Below, one piece after another: positions 1 to 10,500 of a stretch of 64,000 bases of DNA. Made by a program: the position numbers and the translations under genes. The notes below the pieces were generated by a model. That model did not search any database and had not been told where the DNA came from. It worked only from the letters and a program-made list of their open reading frames with translations. Within the stretch, counting starts at the first letter, position 1. Each line of letters opens with the position of its first letter. The DNA comes from Cyclobacterium sp. SYSU L10401 (GTDB lineage: Bacteria > Bacteroidota > Bacteroidia > Cytophagales > Cyclobacteriaceae): the NCBI RefSeq assembly GCF_010993705.1, contig NZ_WOFO01000001.1, positions 646,035 to 710,034 of the forward strand, read 5' to 3'.

Positions 1-302
1 AAAATAAAGGTTTGTGGGAAAGTCTGGAGGCCCAACATAAAACGGAGAAAATTTTACTTTTCAATGCGGCCCTGGATTTAGGGTATATGGCAGGGGGGCT
101 GTATTTGAAGGAAAGAGGTAAAAGACAACAAAAAAATCAGCTGATCGGTTTTGGAAATGCCGTCATGCTTCAAGGGGCTTTTTTATTAGTATTTGATGGG
201 GTGCTGTATGCCCTACAGGTAAAGAATAAAGCAAATTTTAAACCCTGGATGGACAAATTATCCATCCATGCCAACGGGTTAAGTTATAAAATTAAAATAT
301 GA
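1..302 (+). CDS. C-terminal part of a small two-helix membrane protein
   Basis: The frame is already open at base 3 and runs to a TGA at 300-302, so the start of this gene lies before the window. A TTG at 12 is the first possible start inside the window, but nothing suggests it is used. About 100 residues are visible. Two hydrophobic stretches (around LLFNAALDLGYMAGGLYL and AVMLQGAFLLVFDGVLYAL) are separated by a strongly basic loop (KERGKRQQKNQ), which fits a pair of membrane helices with a cytoplasmic turn. It resembles small Bacteroidota membrane proteins of the DUF6992 type, a resemblance recalled from memory and not searched. No function can be given. Confidence 0.7.
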   Translation, partial: NKGLWESLEAQHKTEKILLFNAALDLGYMAGGLYLKERGKRQQKNQLIGFGNAVMLQGAFLLVFDGVLYALQVKNKANFKPWMDKLSIHANGLSYKIKI

Positions 303-868
303 AATCGACTCGATTAAAATCATCATTAAACACACAGGGCAATGATTATTTTAATCGTCAAAGATTCCATCTGACCAATAAAAAAAAATTATAAACAGAT
401 GAAATATTTTTTTGGTGTGTATTGAAGTGCAATATTTGATCACCTCAGGATTTTTATCAGTTGATAAAAATTAAGTTTTTTCACAGGAGATTTGAATATT
501 TTTAAGCTGTTATATGATAGAGTTGGGTTTAAACTGATTTATTATTTTTCGAATATTTTCTTTTTGAGACAAACTGGTAAAATACCCTTATCAATTATTG
601 TTTGACCAATCATGTAATTTTTACGAAGTAAAATATTCATGTCAAACCTTTTTTTATTTCTCAGATTATTCTACATTTCAGATAAATATTGCTCTTATTG
701 ACCGTTTGTCAAGACTTTAAACCTACAATATTGGGTGTTACTGAAGATCTTACAATTTGAAATTTCGTATTTTGGATGACATGGGTTTCTAGTAAAGACC
801 ATTGGTGTAAACAATTTTGATAAGGGTTAGCAGGGTAATTGTCATTTTAAATCCAAAATTATCCGTTT
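303..868. other. 566-bp AT-rich intergenic region upstream of the susC-like gene
   Basis: No credible gene was found here; the only in-frame stretches are short and AT-driven. The region must hold the promoter of the SusC/SusD pair, but no complete TTG-N19-21-TANNTTTG promoter could be assigned. The most notable structure is the long imperfect inverted repeat at 600-647, described separately. Confidence 0.6.
600..647. other. Imperfect inverted repeat followed by a T-rich run, upstream of susC
   Basis: GTTTGAC at 600-606 is mirrored by GTCAAAC at 641-647. Inside them ATG/CAT and TTTTAC/GTAAAA also pair around a GAA turn, with a bulge of about five bases in the left arm. A T-rich run (CTTTTTTTATTT) follows from 649. 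In RNA this could be a weak terminator or attenuator ahead of the SusC gene; in DNA it could be an operator. The symmetry is seen directly and the role is inferred. Confidence 0.35.
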
Positions 869-3800
869 ATGAAAAACCTATTACTTATTGTCTGCCTGAC
901 AATGCTTACCGCTCTCGGGGGTACTGTTTTGGCTCAAACTGTATCCGGGAAGGTGACCGATCAAACCGATGGGATGCCGCTTCCGGGTGTATCGGTACTG
1001 ATTAAGGGAACATCTACCGGTACCGCCACAGATGTGGATGGAAACTACAGCCTGAATGTTCCAGGGGGAGAAACTGTACTTGTTTTTTCCTTTCTTGGCT
1101 TTCAGACTGTTGAGGAAACCGTTGGTAACCGCTCCAGCATAGATATCAGCCTGGCTGAGGATGCTGCGGAACTTTCTGAGGTGGTGGTTACCGCCCTGGG
1201 AATTGAGAGAAATGTAAGGGCCTTGCAGTATTCGATCACTGAAGTGGGAGGAGAAGAGTTCACCCAAGCACGCGAAAACAACATTGCCAACCAGTTGGCA
1301 GGCCGGGTAGCTGGAGTAAACGTGAGCAACGTAGCTTCTGGGCCGGCGGGTTCTTCCCGTGTCATCATCCGGGGTAATACCTCCCTTCAGGGTGGAAATC
1401 AACCCTTATATGTAATTGATGGTATCCCTATGGACAATACCAACTTTGGTCAGGCAGGAGTCTGGGGAGGTGCGGATCAGGGTGATGGTATGACCAGTGT
1501 CAACCCCGATGATATCGAATCCATGTCTGTACTGAAAGGGGCCAGTGCTGCCGCACTTTATGGTTCCAGGGCTGCAAATGGTGTGATTTTGATCACCACC
1601 AAAAGGGGTACAGCTCAAAGGGGTATTGGAGTAGAGATCAACTCCAATGTGGTTTTTGAAAGGATCAACAACCAGACAGACTTACAGACTGAATTTGGTT
1701 CGGGAAGATTTCAGGGTGACCAGATAACCGGCGAAGCGGTAAGACCCACTACCGTCCGGCAGGGATATGACTGGGGTACCGAGGCCTGGGGAGAACGATT
1801 GGGTTCCGGTACAGCCATGCATTTTGATGGCGTAGAACGACCTTATGTATATGCGGGAGATAACTGGAACCGGTTTTACGAGACCGGAGCTGCCTATACC
1901 AATAGTATTTCTCTCTCAGGGGGAAGCGATACCCAGACTTTCCGGTTTAATGCCACCGATATGAGAAGTTCATCTGTGGTTCCCAATGCTGGTTTTGACC
2001 GGTTGAACATGTCAATAGCCACCAATGGCAAATTTGGTAAAAAGCTTACTTTTGACGCCAAAGTGCTTTATTCCAATGAAAGGACTCAAAACAGGCCGAG
2101 GTTATCGGATTCACCTGGAAATGCCTTCCAGTCCATATTTGCACTGCCCCCCAATGTAAACGTGGAATGGGGTAAGGGAGATCCCAACAGGTTAGGAACC
2201 ATTCCTGTAGGCACCGATCCGGCGCTGTTGAGCACCTGGGGATTTGCCGAACAGGAAGAATACCTGATGACCAATAATCCCTGGGGGCAAAATCCATATT
2301 TCGCTACGCATCAATTGTCTATCAATGACACCCGAGACAGGATCATTACTTCGGGGTCATTGAAATATGCCATTACCGATCACCTGTACCTTTCCGGAAG
2401 AGCAGGGATGGATTGGTTTACCCGAAGAGGAACTACCCTGACCCCGCAAGGAACAGGTTATGAACGAAATGGCAGCATGAATGAAAGTGAGCGAAGGGTA
2501 AATGAAATTAACCTGGAAGCCATGCTAGGCTATAACCGGGAGTTTGGTGACTTTGGAGTGAATGCCTTTATTGGAGCCAACAGGATGAGAAGAGAAGATG
2601 AAACCATTTCAGCCAATGGTCAGGGATTTAATGTGCCTTTCTTCCATGCCATCAACAATACCGTTACCAGAAACTTTGGATATGGCTATTCTGGCTGGGG
2701 AATCAATTCTGTTTTTGGATCTGCAGAGGTGAGCTATAAGAACATCCTGTTTTTGACTGCGACTGGCAGAACAGATTGGTTCTCAGTTTTGGATCCGCAG
2801 TTCAATGATATTACCTATCCTTCCATTGGTGGTAGTTTTGTGTTTTCCGATGCCCTGACGGAATTACCTGTTTGGTTGAGTTTTGGTAAGATCAGAGGGT
2901 CCTGGGCCAGGGTAGGAAACTCTACTGTAGGGCCTTACCAGATACAGAATGTTTATTCTCTATTGGGTGCGCCTGCCATTGATCACAGCGGAAACCAGGT
3001 AGCCATGGCTTCTTTTGCTACTGCAGGAGGCAATGCAGGTACCATTCCAAACCGGTTTTTAAAGCCCCTGCTATCCACAGAAATTGAAATGGGTTTTGAT
3101 GTTCGTTTTTTCCAGAACAGGTTGGGACTTGATTTCACCTATTACCAGCAGCGCAGTACGGATGATCAATTGAATGCCCAGGTTTCCAGGGCTTCAGGTT
3201 TTGGTTCTACTTTGGTCAATTTGGGAGAAATGGAGAACAAAGGGGTGGAAATTTTACTTACTGGTGCTCCGGTAAGGACCAATAATTTCAGTTGGGATAT
3301 CTCCTTTAATGTGGCCAGAAACAGGAATGAAGTAGTTTCCTTAATTGAAGGCAGTAGTATCCTGAATGTAGAGGAGCCCAGAACGCGAACGGTTTTCGTA
3401 CAGCACAGGACCGGTTATCCATTCGGAGTACTGGCCGGATGGGTACAGAAGAAGTCTCCTGATGGACAGCCTGTATTTGAAGAAAACGGGGCACCGGTTC
3501 AATCCGATGAGATGGAGGTCATTGGGAACGGTATTCCTGACTGGACCGGAGGGATAAATAATAGCATTACTTTTAAGGGTTTTAATTTTTCTGCCCTTGT
3601 GGATTTCAGAATTGGGGGAGATCTATATTCCGGTACCAATGTCCGCCTTACGCAATGGGGACTGCACAAGCAGACCCTGCAGGGAAGAGCAGGGGAGGAG
3701 CCACTGAGCGTATCCGGTGTGATACAGTCTGGTACCAATGCAGACGGGGATCCTATTTATGAGTCCTTTACCAAGACGCTTGCTCCTGGGGAGGCCAATA

Positions 3801-4093
3801 ATTATTGGAACCAAATGGGAAACAGGGTGCAGGACTATTTCATCTACGATGGTTCTTTTGCCAAGTTAAGGCAGGTGACATTGGGATACAATTTCCCACG
3901 AAGCATATTAGATAAAACGCCATTTACCAACCTGAACCTTTCTTTCGTCGGGCGTAACCTATCCATTCTTTGGAAAAATGTAGAAAACATTGATCCTGAG
4001 TCAGGATATTCTTCAGGAAATGGTCAAGGACTGGATTACTTCGGTATGCCACAGACCAGGACATTTGGATTCAATGTAAGGGCAACGTTTTAA
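869..4093 (+). CDS. SusC/RagA-family TonB-linked outer-membrane transporter
   Basis: This protein of 1,074 residues carries substrates too large for porins across the outer membrane, driven by TonB. A signal peptide ends at about residue 22 (LAQ). A carboxypeptidase-D-like beta domain follows (about 24-110, with PLPGVSVLIKGTSTGT and TDVDGNYSL). Next comes the TonB-box-like LSEVVVTALG, the plug (about 115-235, with VIIRGNTSLQGG, PLYVIDGIP and SAAALYGSRAANGVILITTK), and a long beta-barrel ending in the terminal Phe typical of BAM substrates. Length and domain order are normal for SusC. The SusD partner starts 20 bases after the stop. No FecR or sigma gene lies nearby. The substrate cannot be read from the sequence; the downstream enzymes hint at a small sugar-acid or amino-acid-linked compound. 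Confidence 0.96.
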   Translation: MKNLLLIVCLTMLTALGGTVLAQTVSGKVTDQTDGMPLPGVSVLIKGTSTGTATDVDGNYSLNVPGGETVLVFSFLGFQTVEETVGNRSSIDISLAEDAAELSEVVVTALGIERNVRALQYSITEVGGEEFTQARENNIANQLAGRVAGVNVSNVASGPAGSSRVIIRGNTSLQGGNQPLYVIDGIPMDNTNFGQAGVWGGADQGDGMTSVNPDDIESMSVLKGASAAALYGSRAANGVILITTKRGTAQRGIGVEINSNVVFERINNQTDLQTEFGSGRFQGDQITGEAVRPTTVRQGYDWGTEAWGERLGSGTAMHFDGVERPYVYAGDNWNRFYETGAAYTNSISLSGGSDTQTFRFNATDMRSSSVVPNAGFDRLNMSIATNGKFGKKLTFDAKVLYSNERTQNRPRLSDSPGNAFQSIFALPPNVNVEWGKGDPNRLGTIPVGTDPALLSTWGFAEQEEYLMTNNPWGQNPYFATHQLSINDTRDRIITSGSLKYAITDHLYLSGRAGMDWFTRRGTTLTPQGTGYERNGSMNESERRVNEINLEAMLGYNREFGDFGVNAFIGANRMRREDETISANGQGFNVPFFHAINNTVTRNFGYGYSGWGINSVFGSAEVSYKNILFLTATGRTDWFSVLDPQFNDITYPSIGGSFVFSDALTELPVWLSFGKIRGSWARVGNSTVGPYQIQNVYSLLGAPAIDHSGNQVAMASFATAGGNAGTIPNRFLKPLLSTEIEMGFDVRFFQNRLGLDFTYYQQRSTDDQLNAQVSRASGFGSTLVNLGEMENKGVEILLTGAPVRTNNFSWDISFNVARNRNEVVSLIEGSSILNVEEPRTRTVFVQHRTGYPFGVLAGWVQKKSPDGQPVFEENGAPVQSDEMEVIGNGIPDWTGGINNSITFKGFNFSALVDFRIGGDLYSGTNVRLTQWGLHKQTLQGRAGEEPLSVSGVIQSGTNADGDPIYESFTKTLAPGEANNYWNQMGNRVQDYFIYDGSFAKLRQVTLGYNFPRSILDKTPFTNLNLSFVGRNLSILWKNVENIDPESGYSSGNGQGLDYFGMPQTRTFGFNVRATF

Positions 4094-4113
4094 TCACTAA
4101 AGGAAAAAATACC

Positions 4114-5718
4114 ATGAAAATTATAAATAGATTTCTCTTTTTTGGTTTGGCAGTCTGCATTTCTTTGTTCAGTTGTGATACAGAAGAATTGCACGATCTG
4201 AATATCAATCCCCAGGCAGTAAACGAAATTGATCTCAACTTCATGTTTACTGCAGCTCAACTGGGATCCGCTTCAGGCGGTTCGGCAGGGGATAACCGGT
4301 ACATTGACTGGCGGACCAATATAGGCATGACCGCCTACCTGATCCAGCACCTGGCAAATGCCGGTGGGGGGATTGCTCCAGGGGATAAATACACTGAAAA
4401 TTTCGAGTCCAACAATGCGCCATTCGAATTTTTCTATGGAGATGCATTAAAGAATATTTCGGAAGTGATCCGACAGACAGGCCCCGGAGGATACGATGAA
4501 GGGAATAAGATCAACACCAGAAATGCTGCCAGAATCATGCGTGTGCTGAATTTTCACAGGCTGACAGATTTCTATGGCAATATCCCTTATTTTGATGCTT
4601 TGCAGGGGATGGAGGGAGTTTTCTTTCCGGAATATGATCCCCAGTCTGAAATTTATCCCCACCTTTTACAGGAATTGGAAGAAGCAACAGCAGCCATAAG
4701 TGCTTCCAACCCGGATGATGGTTTTGCCAGGGCGGATATCATCTATGATGGTGATATTGACAAATGGAAGCGTTTTGGCTATTCCCTGATGTTGCGTTTG
4801 GCCATGAGGGTTTCTGATGCAGCACCTCAATTAGCTGATGAGTATGTGACCAAGGCCATCGCCGGAGGAGTGATGCAAAGCAACGATGACAATGCCTGGG
4901 TACCCATGTCAGAAGGTCCTAGTCTGTGGATCAACCAAAATGGTATTTCCAGGGCGTTTTTTCCTGGAGATGGTGGTCAACCCGGTTATTTAAGTGAGAC
5001 TTTGGTAGATTGGCTGAAAGCTGATGCCACCACGGCTGATGAAGTAGATCCCAGATTGATGGTCCTTAGCGGAGGTATTGCAGATTGGTCAGCTGTATCC
5101 TGGACACCTACCAATACCAATCCTTTGGAACAAAAAGGCATGCCCAATGGATTTGATGCTGCCGGATTGGAAGAAATAGAGGGAGGGCCGGTAGACCAGG
5201 TGTCTACTTACTCGAGGATCAATTACCTGATGTTGCAGCGAGATAGTCCCTACATGCTGATGAATTATGCAGAATCAGCCTTTTTACAGGCTGAGGCATT
5301 GGAGCGTGGGATTGGATCCGGGATTTCAGGTACTGCAGGGCAGCATTATAACCAGGGCGTAAAAGGTGCCATGCAGATGTATACGCCTTTTGATGAGTCA
5401 CTATCCATATCCGATGCCCAGGTCGATGCTTATTTGGCCAGGCATCCATATGGTGCCGAAAAACCTGCTCTGGAAATGATTGGCGAACAAATGTGGGTGA
5501 GTAAGTTTTTCAATTGGTGGGAAGCCTGGTCTGACTGGAGAAGGACAGGATATCCTCAATTGACACCAACCAATTACCCCGGGAATGTAACCCAGGGCCA
5601 GATCATGAGAAAGCTCAGGTATCCTGCTGCTGAGGCAGCTACGAATGAAAACTTCCAGGCAGGTGCCACCTTGCCTGATATCTTCACCACCAGGGTATGG
5701 TGGGATACGGCTGATTAA
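4114..5718 (+). CDS. SusD/RagB-family surface lipoprotein
   Basis: This is the substrate-binding lid that sits on the SusC barrel. The N-terminus (MKIINRFLFFGLAVCISLFSC) is a lipoprotein signal with the lipidated Cys at about residue 21, followed by acidic residues (DTEELHD), which favour surface export in Bacteroidota. NINPQAVNEIDLNFMFTAAQ, the RNAARIMRVLNFHRLTDFYGN stretch and the C-terminal QMWVSKFFNWWEAWSDWRRTG/LPDIFTTRVWWD region fit the SusD-like_2 type (534 residues). It is 20 bases downstream of the SusC gene and certainly co-transcribed. A strong hairpin terminator follows the stop. Confidence 0.95.
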   Translation: MKIINRFLFFGLAVCISLFSCDTEELHDLNINPQAVNEIDLNFMFTAAQLGSASGGSAGDNRYIDWRTNIGMTAYLIQHLANAGGGIAPGDKYTENFESNNAPFEFFYGDALKNISEVIRQTGPGGYDEGNKINTRNAARIMRVLNFHRLTDFYGNIPYFDALQGMEGVFFPEYDPQSEIYPHLLQELEEATAAISASNPDDGFARADIIYDGDIDKWKRFGYSLMLRLAMRVSDAAPQLADEYVTKAIAGGVMQSNDDNAWVPMSEGPSLWINQNGISRAFFPGDGGQPGYLSETLVDWLKADATTADEVDPRLMVLSGGIADWSAVSWTPTNTNPLEQKGMPNGFDAAGLEEIEGGPVDQVSTYSRINYLMLQRDSPYMLMNYAESAFLQAEALERGIGSGISGTAGQHYNQGVKGAMQMYTPFDESLSISDAQVDAYLARHPYGAEKPALEMIGEQMWVSKFFNWWEAWSDWRRTGYPQLTPTNYPGNVTQGQIMRKLRYPAAEAATNENFQAGATLPDIFTTRVWWDTAD

Positions 5719-5747
5719 TAAGCCATGATTGAAACAATAGTGATTTT

Positions 5748-5778
5748 AAGGGGTGCCTTTCCAGGGCGCCCCTTTATT
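5748..5778. terminator. Bidirectional intrinsic terminator between the susD-like and FG-GAP genes
   Basis: AAGGGGTGCC (5748-5757) pairs with GGCGCCCCTT (5765-5774) in ten base pairs with one G-T wobble and a 7-base loop. TATTTT follows on the plus strand, and TAAAATCA follows on the minus strand. It lies between converging genes and overlaps the stop codon of the minus-strand gene. Confidence 0.8.
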
Positions 5779-7288
5779 TTGCGTAGACGCCGTCTCCATC
5801 TGATCCCATAAATGCTCCCCAGACCGGTTTGTCTTTCATTCTGATGGGCAGGTCTATTCTCTTTACTTTCATACCAAGAAAGGAAAGGATATCGGTATGG
5901 CTGAAATATTGACAATGAACCAAATCCAGGTATCCGTCCCTATCAATGTCTCCCAACCAGGGGGTAGAAAATATGTTTTTAAAACCTTTGGACTGATCCA
6001 GAATGTGTAGCTCATCGGATTTAAAATCCATTAAGACTAACTTATTTTCAATGGTAAATGCAGACCTGTCGTCAATGGCTCGATTACAGTCAAATTCATT
6101 GATACTGAATATCACTTCATCTGTCCCATCCTTATTCAAATCATAGGCTATAGGCGATGAAAATCCGGTACAACCATACGCTTCCTTTTTGACCACATCG
6201 CCTGTTTTTCCATCAATCAATACCTGGATGGATCCGGTGTTTTCCGGCCAAATCCCCTTGCTAACAAATGTAAATAGATCAGGTACCTCATCGGATGTAA
6301 ATTGACCCACGGCAAAGCTGTTACTACTTTCCGTGTCAGGAATCTGTTGCTGCCAGAGAACATCAAAAGACTTTCCAGACAGGGCTGTGATGGTACTGGC
6401 ATGAGAAATGGCGATAATATCTAAAAAACCATCCCGGTCCAAATCAGCCAATACCGGGGGAGAAATAAAACCATGATTTTTTTCAGTAACCAGTACCCTG
6501 GCATTGGAAAGATCGTTTTTCATCAGGTCTTCCAGCATGGCCAGGTAAAGGCTTCCGGAAATGGTTTCACCTCCAGTCCCAAAGATTACCATGGGTTTAT
6601 GGTTTTTTCCTTGATTCAATATCAAGGGTGACAGGTAGGTTTCTTTGCCATCGGGCATGCTATCCGCAGCCAAAATTTCCCCGGACAATGCATCTATGAC
6701 CATCAGAATTCCAGGATACCTTTCCTCCGTCTCAAAAGGTGCTGCTCTGGCATTCCCGCCATTGCTGACAAGTAACTCCGGCATACCATTTCCATTCTGA
6801 TCGGGTACCAGAACGCTGTTATTGAAATTAAATCTGGCGTGTTTCAATACGGGATGGTTCATGTATTTACTGCTGTCATATTCCCATATCAGGCCACCTG
6901 ATCGCCCATCAATGCTTTTGAGATGGGGGCCTCTTCCTCCAATGAAAATGTCCGGTACCCCATCCTGATTCACATCATGAAATGTAGCAGACCCATACAC
7001 CTGATCCACCGTTGGGGCATGCCATAGCAATTCGCCATTTTTCCCGTTGATGGCCAATATGCCATATTCACTGTATTCGAACTCATTTTTGCCTGCACCA
7101 ATTACAAAGTCCAAAACCCCATCTTCATTTAAGTCCGCTGAACGCAGAGAAGATTGAGATCCTATGACCGGAAAACCGGCTTCCCATACCAGGGAACTGT
7201 TCTTTTTTTCCTGGCAGGATAAAGTTGCACATGCAAACCAGGCGATCAGGTAAATGAAACCCCAATAAAACCCCTTCTTTTTCTTCAT
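5774..7288 (-). CDS. FG-GAP/VCBS-repeat lipoprotein (beta-propeller)
   Basis: About 504 residues. The frame is open up to an ATG at 7318, but the ATG at 7288 gives a proper lipoprotein signal (MKKKKGFYWGFIYLIAWF then ACATLSC), so that start is preferred. The rest is made of repeated calcium-binding blades: DLNEDGVLDFVIG, DVNQDGVPDIFIGG, DQNGNGMPELLVSNGG, DLDRDGFLDIIAIS, DLNKDGTDEVIFS, DIDRDGYLDLVHC. Between them are PQQ-like motifs (INGKNGELLWHA, IDGRSGGLIWEY). This predicts an integrin-alpha-like propeller anchored in the outer membrane or periplasm. It converges on the SusD gene and diverges from the larger FG-GAP/ASPIC gene. Such proteins commonly accompany SusCD pairs; their ligand is unknown. 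Confidence 0.85.
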   Translation of the reverse strand: MKKKKGFYWGFIYLIAWFACATLSCQEKKNSSLVWEAGFPVIGSQSSLRSADLNEDGVLDFVIGAGKNEFEYSEYGILAINGKNGELLWHAPTVDQVYGSATFHDVNQDGVPDIFIGGRGPHLKSIDGRSGGLIWEYDSSKYMNHPVLKHARFNFNNSVLVPDQNGNGMPELLVSNGGNARAAPFETEERYPGILMVIDALSGEILAADSMPDGKETYLSPLILNQGKNHKPMVIFGTGGETISGSLYLAMLEDLMKNDLSNARVLVTEKNHGFISPPVLADLDRDGFLDIIAISHASTITALSGKSFDVLWQQQIPDTESSNSFAVGQFTSDEVPDLFTFVSKGIWPENTGSIQVLIDGKTGDVVKKEAYGCTGFSSPIAYDLNKDGTDEVIFSINEFDCNRAIDDRSAFTIENKLVLMDFKSDELHILDQSKGFKNIFSTPWLGDIDRDGYLDLVHCQYFSHTDILSFLGMKVKRIDLPIRMKDKPVWGAFMGSDGDGVYAK

Positions 7289-7508
7289 TTCCTCGTTCAA
7301 ATATGATTTCAAATTCATTCAATATACTTATAATTGGGAATAATTCTTACTGGACAAGTCAGGTTAACTGAAAACTGAGGCCTGGAAGAAAGTTTCATGA
7401 CAATTTTGACTGCTATTGTGTTCCCGGCTGGAAAAATGTAGATTTACTCGTATTAAAGGGAATAAGTTTGGGCTCCGAAAAGGCTCAATTTTGCACAATG
7501 GATTGAAT

Positions 7509-10500
7509 ATGGAATGCTTTAACAAACATATGTTTAGGCTTGTATTTTTGGTTTCCCTTCCTGTTTGGGGGACTTTAGCCCAGGGCTTTGAAAAACTACC
7601 TGCCAGAAAAACAGGGGTTAAGTTTCAAAATAACCTGAAAGAGGATCAATTTTCCAACATACTCACCTATGAATATTTCTATAACGGGGGAGGCGTGGCT
7701 ATAGGAGACATTGATAATGATGGTTTGGACGATATTTTCTTTACCGGAAACATGACTTCAAACAAGCTGTATTTGAACCAGGGGGATTTTAAATTCAAAG
7801 ACATTACACGAGCTGCCGGGGTGGAAGGAAAACAGGCATGGACCACTGGTACAAGCATGGTAGATATCAACGGGGACGGCTACCTGGACATTTATGTGTG
7901 TTATTCCGGAAAGGGCCCTGCAGCATCCAGGAGAAACCAATTGTTTATCAATCAAAAGGATGGAACCTTTGTAGAATCTGCCGAAGCATATGGCCTGGCA
8001 GACCCTGCCAATAGCATACAGGCTTTGTTTTTTGATTTCGATCTGGATGGGGACCTGGACATGTACCTGCTCAATCACAATACTCAGGTGATCAATGAAA
8101 TTGATTTTAATGCCAAAAGGAAAGATCGGAACCCTTTTTCGGGCGATAAATTATTCAGGAATGACGGGGGGTATTTTAAGGATATCAGTGAACAGGCAGG
8201 GATTATCGGAAATTCCATGGGTTTCGGTTTGGGCATTGCAGCTGCAGATATTTCCGGAAACGGATATCCTGATCTCTACGTGTCCAATGATTATATTGAA
8301 CCAGACTACCTGTATCTCAATAATGGAGACGGCACATTTACAGAAAGTCTGACCGATTATTTGCAACATATTTCCTATTTTTCCATGGGTTCAGATATCA
8401 GTGACATCAATAATGATGGCCTATCAGACATCTTTACTTTGGATATGCTGCCAGAGGATAACAAGCGGCAGAAATTGTTGTATGGACCCGAAAATTATGA
8501 GCAATATGCCCTGATGGTGATGGAGGGATTTTATCATCAAAACATGCGGAACATGTTGCATGTCAACCAGGGAGCAGGGTTTTTCAGTGAGGTGGGCCAG
8601 TTTGCTGGTATTTCAAATACAGATTGGAGCTGGGCCGCATTTTTTGCGGATTTTGACAATGATGGCTGGAAGGATCTGTTTGTAAGCAATGGCTATTATA
8701 GGGATTACACCAACAGGGACTTTTTAAAATATAAAGGAGACTATTATTTCAGTAAAGCAAGGGATGGTGAGAAGGCGGATACACTTCACCTGGTGACCAG
8801 CATGGAATCCACACCGATTCATGACTACTTGTATAAGAATGAAGGTGGCATCGCCTTCAGCGACATGTCTGAGGATTGGGGGTTTGAAGCACCTGGTTTT
8901 TCCAATGGAGCAGCCTATGCTGACCTGGATAATGACGGTGCCCTGGACCTGGTGGTCAACCACCTCAATGCGGCCTCTGGAATTTTCAAAAACACGCTAA
9001 AATCCGGTGGTAAAACACCAAACTTCCTGCAAATAAAACTTCAGGGGAATGGAATGAATACTTCCGGTATAGGGGCGAAAATCACAGTATATTCCGGTCA
9101 GGAGATGCAGTACTTTGAGCAGCAACCCACCAGAGGTTTTCAGTCTTCTGTAAGCCATAAAATTCATGTAGGGTTAGGTGAAACAGAAGTGGTAGATTCT
9201 TTACATATCGCCTGGCCCTTGGGCAAAGAACAATGGCTAAAGGGAGTAAAGGCCAATAGTTTTCTGGTTTTGGATGAAAATGATGCTCAGACCATTATGG
9301 ATCAGGTAGCAGAAAAAGAACAAGCCATTTTTACCCCTATCGTATCGCCCGTCAATTTTGAACACATGGAGCCTGGGTACAATGATTTCAAGCGCCAGCC
9401 TTTATTGAGCCATATGCTTTCTCCTACAGGTCCTGTTTTGGCAGTGGCTGATGTAAACCAAAATGGTTTTATGGATGTTTTTGTAGGAGGCGCAAAAGGG
9501 AAGTCCGGAAAGCTGTTTTTACAGGTTTCGAATGGTAAGTTTATAGAATCTCAGGGGTTGGACCTGGAGGAAGACAGCCAAAGTGCCACTGCTGATGCCT
9601 TGTTTTTTGATGCCAATGGAGATGGTCTGCCGGACCTTTATATTGTAAGTGGAGGCTATCACGACTATACACGGGATTCCCCGGAATTGCAGGATAAGCT
9701 TTATATCAACCAAGGTGGTGGTAAATTTAAAAAAGCGGCAGGTGCACTGCCTGGACCAGGCAGCAGTGGATCCGTGGTAAAAGCCATGGACATGGATAAA
9801 GATGGGGATCTGGATCTCCTTATTGGAGGCAGGGCAGTTCCCGGTCAATATCCCAAAGCTGCACCATCCTTTATTTTACTAAACGATGGTCAGGGGAATT
9901 TCGAAGATAAAACCGAAGTACTTTTTCCAGAGCTTTCATCCCTTGGAATGATCACTGATGCGGAGGTATTGGATTTGAATGGAGATGGATGGGAAGATCT
10001 GTTGCTGGTTGGAGATTGGGCACCCATAAGTATTTTTCTCAACCAACAGGGGCAGGGTTTTGAAAATGCCACTAAAGCGTATTTTGACCAGCCTTTATTG
10101 GGTAAGTGGACGGTGGTAAAGGCTGCCGACTTTGATAAGGACGGTGACCTGGACCTGGTGGTTGGTAATTTTGGACGAAATAGCCAGCTGAAGGCAAATG
10201 GCCAGGAGCCGCTTACCCTTGTATATGGGGATTTTGATGGTAACGGTTCAGTGGATCCCATTTTGACACATTATATTAAAGGAGAAGCTTATCCGTTTAT
10301 GAGCAGGGATGAACTCCTGGACCAGATGTATGGAATGCGAAGTAAGTTTACCGATTATGCCTCCTTTTCTGAAGCAAAAATCGAAGATATTTTATCCAGG
10401 GAGCAGTTAGAGAGCGCTGAAAAATTGGTTATTAACGAACTAAATACCCTATACCTGGAAAATACAAACGGGAAATTTCGGGTTCGGGAATTGCCTGTAG

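Noticed and set aside
881..1402. 173-codon frame antisense to the SusC gene
   Set aside because: Shadow of the conserved SusC coding frame.
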